From Phoronis australis (lineage: Eukaryota; Phoronida; Phoronidae): a DNA stretch of 32,559 bases. A model generated the notes under the pieces. The model saw nothing but the letters and a program-made list of their open reading frames with translations. It ran no database searches and was not told the DNA's origin. The DNA is taken from contig NMRA01000934.1 of assembly GCA_002633005.1 (NCBI GenBank), positions 62,267 through 94,825 of the forward strand, in the 5' to 3' direction. Position numbers and translations under genes: made by a program. The stretch's first letter is position 1. Every line of letters begins with the position of its first letter. This document shows positions 29,819-32,559 of this stretch, one piece after another.

Positions 29819-30504
29819 AATACAGGCTTGACTGAAAAAAGGTTCAAAGCCCTTTATTGACATGAATGGACAGTCGTATTGCTTTGGGCTCTTTGGTTCA
29901 CACAGTTCCCCCAGTAATGAAATTCTGTTATCAATGAACTGTCTGGTACACAGTGCAAATGGGGTAAACAAACCCTTACCATAGGACCAACGTTTACCAG
30001 GGCACTTCAGAACCTGAACCTCTGCCAGTCCAAGTGGCTAAAACTTGCAATGTAGTTTTTGCACGATTGTGTTTATCAAATTACACCAATACATCGTGGA
30101 ATGGCATCCTGATGCTCTCTTTACCCTACTTTCCTCTAGCAACCTGTTAATACACTTGCCATATTTTTCCTTAGTATTTGTGCCTAGTGGTCAGTTACAG
30201 TTCAGGTTCTAAGAATTTTTTGTGTGCGATGTTTTTGTGGTGCGTTGTGGTAAGGATTCCACTTCATGGCAACAGCTCTGCTCCCCTTGGTAAGGATTTG
30301 TTCTACCTGCACGACCCAACTTTTAAACATCCTACAGGTAAAATTTCTAAGTTGGTTCTGGTGCATAGGAGCTGTAGTTAGTAGGGGCCTAAGAGGTGCA
30401 CATAACCCCCAATGATTGTGTTATGCATTCGAATTTCTATGATTTTTACCGAAAATTTTTACCTTTCTTTTTAATCTTCTGTGTACCAATGTGTTTTTGA
30501 AGAA

Positions 30505-30510
30505 AATAAA
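30505..30510 (+). terminator. Poly(A) signal AATAAA, + strand
   Basis: AATAAA followed by T-rich text (ACTTTTTAAC). It is the first canonical signal I see after the CENP-N stop, implying a 3' UTR of about 2.2 kb if used. A variant signal nearer the stop is possible. Confidence 0.4.
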
Positions 30511-30533
30511 ACTTTTTAACATGTCAAAAAGAC

Positions 30534-30539
30534 TTTATT
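30534..30539 (-). terminator. Poly(A) signal AATAAA, - strand
   Basis: TTTATT on + is AATAAA on the - strand, 24 bp beyond the + signal and facing it. It could end the transcript starting at about 32055 on the - strand. Confidence 0.35.
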
Positions 30540-30796
30540 TTGCTTTTTAACACAATTCAGATGTTGCAGTCTCGGGTCCTAGCTTGTATTTGGACCCTCC
30601 AAAATGTTCTGTCGTGCAGTATCAAACATATGAATCAGTCATTAATCAGTCCAACACTCAACTAGTTTTTGTTCTTGTTGAAGTATTAAATTACTCGAAC
30701 AACAAAAGCAACATGAAGCACTGACATGCATCCTCACTGTGCATCGGAAACGGTAAACAAATAGGGGGTGCTCATTTTAAAATATTTCCATAGCAG

Positions 30797-31010
30797 TTGG
30801 GTTCATCCAAAAATCAACATCAGTCGTGAAGGCTTTAATTAGGAACAGGAAAAATTTTATGAAGATCCACCAAAGAACATGAAAGACAGAAAAGCTAACA
30901 ACGACAATTCATTAACTGCACCACAATAGTCGGATCCATCCAAAGATCAGCACCAGTCACGCTTTCCTCAATAGGAACACGTCAAATTTCAAAAACATTC
31001 ATCAACAACC
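30797..31010 (+). repeat. Two diverged tandem units
   Basis: TTGGGTTCATCCAAAAATCA at about 30797 and GTCGGATCCATCCAAAGATC at about 30928 begin two related units about 130 bp apart. Both continue CATCAGTC/ACCAGTC, AATTAGGAACA/AATAGGAACA and ATCCACCAA/TTCATCAAC. Old duplication; no coding capacity. Confidence 0.45.
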
Positions 31011-31064
31011 TTTGATATTGGGGCAGATGCAGAGAAAACTAAAACTGCCATCAAGTGTAAGGTT

Positions 31065-31256
31065 CGTCTCAACCTTTGAACTTTGAAACTTCCACATCCG
31101 GTAAATTAGTTAAATTAAAGATAAAACTTATGTCAAAAACTCAAGCCACACTAAAGATCACTTTCCTGGAAAAGATTTGAGCAAATTATTGTTTTATCTT
31201 AAAATTAACTAAACTTTACAATTTATCAAGTCAATTTTTTTGGAATAGGCCCCCAA
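31065..31256. repeat. Decayed copy of the 4654-4892 MITE
   Basis: Shares AACTTTGAAACT-CCACAT, TTATGTCAAA, GATCACTTTC and the right end AAGTCAATTTTTTTGGAA-GGCCCC. The left terminus is lost or heavily mutated. Confidence 0.5.
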
Positions 31257-31423
31257 ACACTAAAGAACTAGCACGTCTGTGTGTGTGAGTGGGTGCGTTT
31301 CATTTTTGTGAGTAGATTTTAGAGCTCAAATGGGGGATAACAACATGTCCTTGGCAATAAAATATGGGAAATTACAACCTCGCACTGTAATACTCAACAG
31401 TATATGCCAAAAAAGGTATTCAG

Positions 31424-31682
31424 ACAAAATGACCCAGAATTCCATCCTCATGACAGCCATGCAGAAGCCAAATTCATTGTAAGAGTAGTCTCCCCTGATG
31501 ACTGAGTATGAAGAAGAATTAACAGAGGAAATACGTAACATGGCTAAGCCATTTTGTAATTAGCCTTAATGATTATTTCTAATCTAGTTAATTTTGCTGT
31601 TTTTTTGTTTTTTCTTTTTAATTTTGCTGTTGACAGAATTAGCCGTCATGATGGGGAAAACGGTATTTTGTCTGCTTTTGTC
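31424..31682 (+). repeat. Dispersed repeat, copy B
   Basis: From GACAAAATGACCCAG to GGGGAAAACGGTATTTTGTC. Same order of blocks as copy A at 15586, with GCTGTTGACAGAATTAGCCG against GCTGTTAACAGAATCGGTTG. Contains a small internal T-rich duplication. Confidence 0.55.
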
Positions 31683-31857
31683 TTGTAGAGTATATTTAAT
31701 TTCAGACATCCTTAAAGGAGAATGCCACCGCATTTAATTAGTCTTTTTTGCCGTCTTAATCGGTTTTAGCCACATCGCCTCGCATACGGTTGACCATCAT
31801 CTCCGTGTCTGTGGCCTGCAGTCATCGCGGGACAGTGCCTGACGAATGTCGGCTTAC

Positions 31858-32016
31858 CAAATGACTATCCATACGTTCCGTTGTCTGAGCTTGTTCACGG
31901 CGCCTCTCTAGTATTTCTTCATCACTGTATTCCTGTTCGAACTGATAGCCTGTGATCCACCTGCAAAATCCTCGTCGGGATGAGCTCTCGTCTAATTCGG
32001 GATTGCGAGTTGCCAT
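31858..32016 (-). CDS. First exon of an unidentified gene, possibly of the P2X7-like/transposon-associated family
   Basis: On the - strand the ATG at 32016 sits in CAACATGGC (A at -3, G at +4). The 53 codons read MATRNPELDESSSRR, then GYQFEQEYSDEEILERRREQ and end DSHL at a donor, TTG|GTAAGC (31858/31857). An in-frame ATG ten codons upstream (32046) is the alternative start. YQFE-x-EYSDEE followed by an acidic/basic helix resembles the N-termini of a large family of invertebrate predicted proteins that continue into a Cys-rich P2X7-tail-like domain; that is from memory and unverified. A TATA box lies 58 bp upstream. No second exon was found between 31857 and 30540, so it may be elsewhere, decayed or unrecognised. 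Confidence 0.5.
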
Positions 32017-32073
32017 GTTGGTGTTTATTACTGAGCGTTGTTTCAAAATGAATTATTCTCCCCCTTACAAATA

Positions 32074-32081
32074 CTTATATA
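32074..32081 (-). promoter_or_regulatory. TATA box for the - strand exon
   Basis: TATATAAG on the - strand, about 58 bp before the ATG at 32016. A start site near 32050 would give a short leader. If so, the upstream ATG at 32046 would be nearly at the cap, favouring the ATG at 32016. Confidence 0.5.
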
Positions 32082-32089
32082 AAACTGAA

Positions 32090-32559
32090 ACAAAGTCCGT
32101 CTCATTAGATGAAATTTGTAATGCCTTTGAAGTGTTCGTGAGTGCAAATGATTTGAGAAGTCAACAATGAATAAATCACTGCGTTACCGGCCTTAGGGGC
32201 AATAAAACCTCATTGACGGGACACCAAGGCCGTGTGAGCTCATGCTAAGTCAGTGTTTGCTGACAGAAACTATTGTAAAACAACTCTCGATTTCTATCCC
32301 ACGACCATGTGTTAGGGGTATTTTTATTTACATTTTACATTATTCAAATAATGATCGTCAATGTACAACTTCTGCCCTGACGGTTCTGTGGCCAAAGCTG
32401 GGAACCTGAATTCGCGGCCCCCCACGAGCCAGTAAGTAGATTTGCAGTTCCATGGCTAATTCACCAACAATCACATGCACTTTACTTCTTTGGCTCACTA
32501 GTATAGTATTTTCTTGACTGGAAATATGGCTGGTTTATGTTCGTGATGTCTGATCGGTT
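32090..32559. other. Right flank, nothing recognised
   Basis: No gene, RNA or repeat is recognised. GGCCTTAGGGG and CCAAGGCC (about 32190-32232) form a weak inverted pair. Confidence 0.5.

Larger units (their letters stand above)
28341..31857. other. Region downstream of CENP-N
   Basis: Probably starts with the CENP-N 3' UTR, but no AATAAA is seen on + before 30505. Mostly A/T-rich with nothing recognised at 28341-29410 and 29820-30500. Other contents (open frame, opposed poly(A) signals, diverged repeats) are listed separately. Confidence 0.55.

Overview
The window looks like a stretch of A+T-rich nuclear DNA from an invertebrate animal, most likely marine. The evidence is GT-AG introns, one gene with nine short exons spread over 26.6 kb, many decayed transposon copies, tRNA-derived repeats, non-LTR retrotransposon remnants and a THAP-like fragment. 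There is no operon structure, and nearly all longer open frames are chance or transposon relics. I cannot name the species; a mollusc, hemichordate, echinoderm or cephalochordate would all fit.

The one complete gene is CENP-N, a centromere/kinetochore protein, on the + strand (coding 1766-28340). Nine exons join without a frame break into a 345-residue protein, close to the human length of about 339. The start codon sits in a strong Kozak context. A promoter-like cluster (NRF1-like, CRE-half/ETS, inverted CCAAT) lies about 210-265 bp upstream of it. All eight introns have GT-AG ends and compatible phases.

Upstream (1-1500) there is a ~604-bp foldback repeat and an inverted copy of the promoter core. 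Intron 1 holds a hammerhead-like motif, a LINE 3' end and a small MITE. Intron 2 holds hAT-like repeats, a broken THAP-like gene on the - strand with its own promoter-like region, and the first copy of a composite repeat family. Intron 3 is mostly a 32-bp minisatellite. Intron 4 has a CA microsatellite. Intron 5 holds a decayed LINE and a second ~615-bp foldback. Introns 6, 7 and 8 carry three more copies of the composite family, one of them split by a 1.5-kb inverted-repeat element. Intron 8 also has a retrotransposon end with a restriction-like-endonuclease signature abutting a tRNA-like sequence, and a MITE with 52-bp inverted ends.

Downstream of CENP-N, polyadenylation signals in opposite orientations lie 24 bp apart near 30.5 kb. 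A first exon on the - strand, with TATA box, good Kozak and splice donor, begins at 32016, so a convergent neighbour probably runs toward CENP-N.

The most interesting signal is the composite repeat family. Its ~150-bp subunits each carry a CTAGTGGC-type core, and eight of these match the CTCF core consensus exactly, all in one orientation, inside CENP-N introns. Two long foldbacks (one in an intron, one upstream) and the minisatellite with a dimeric higher-order pattern also deserve a second look.
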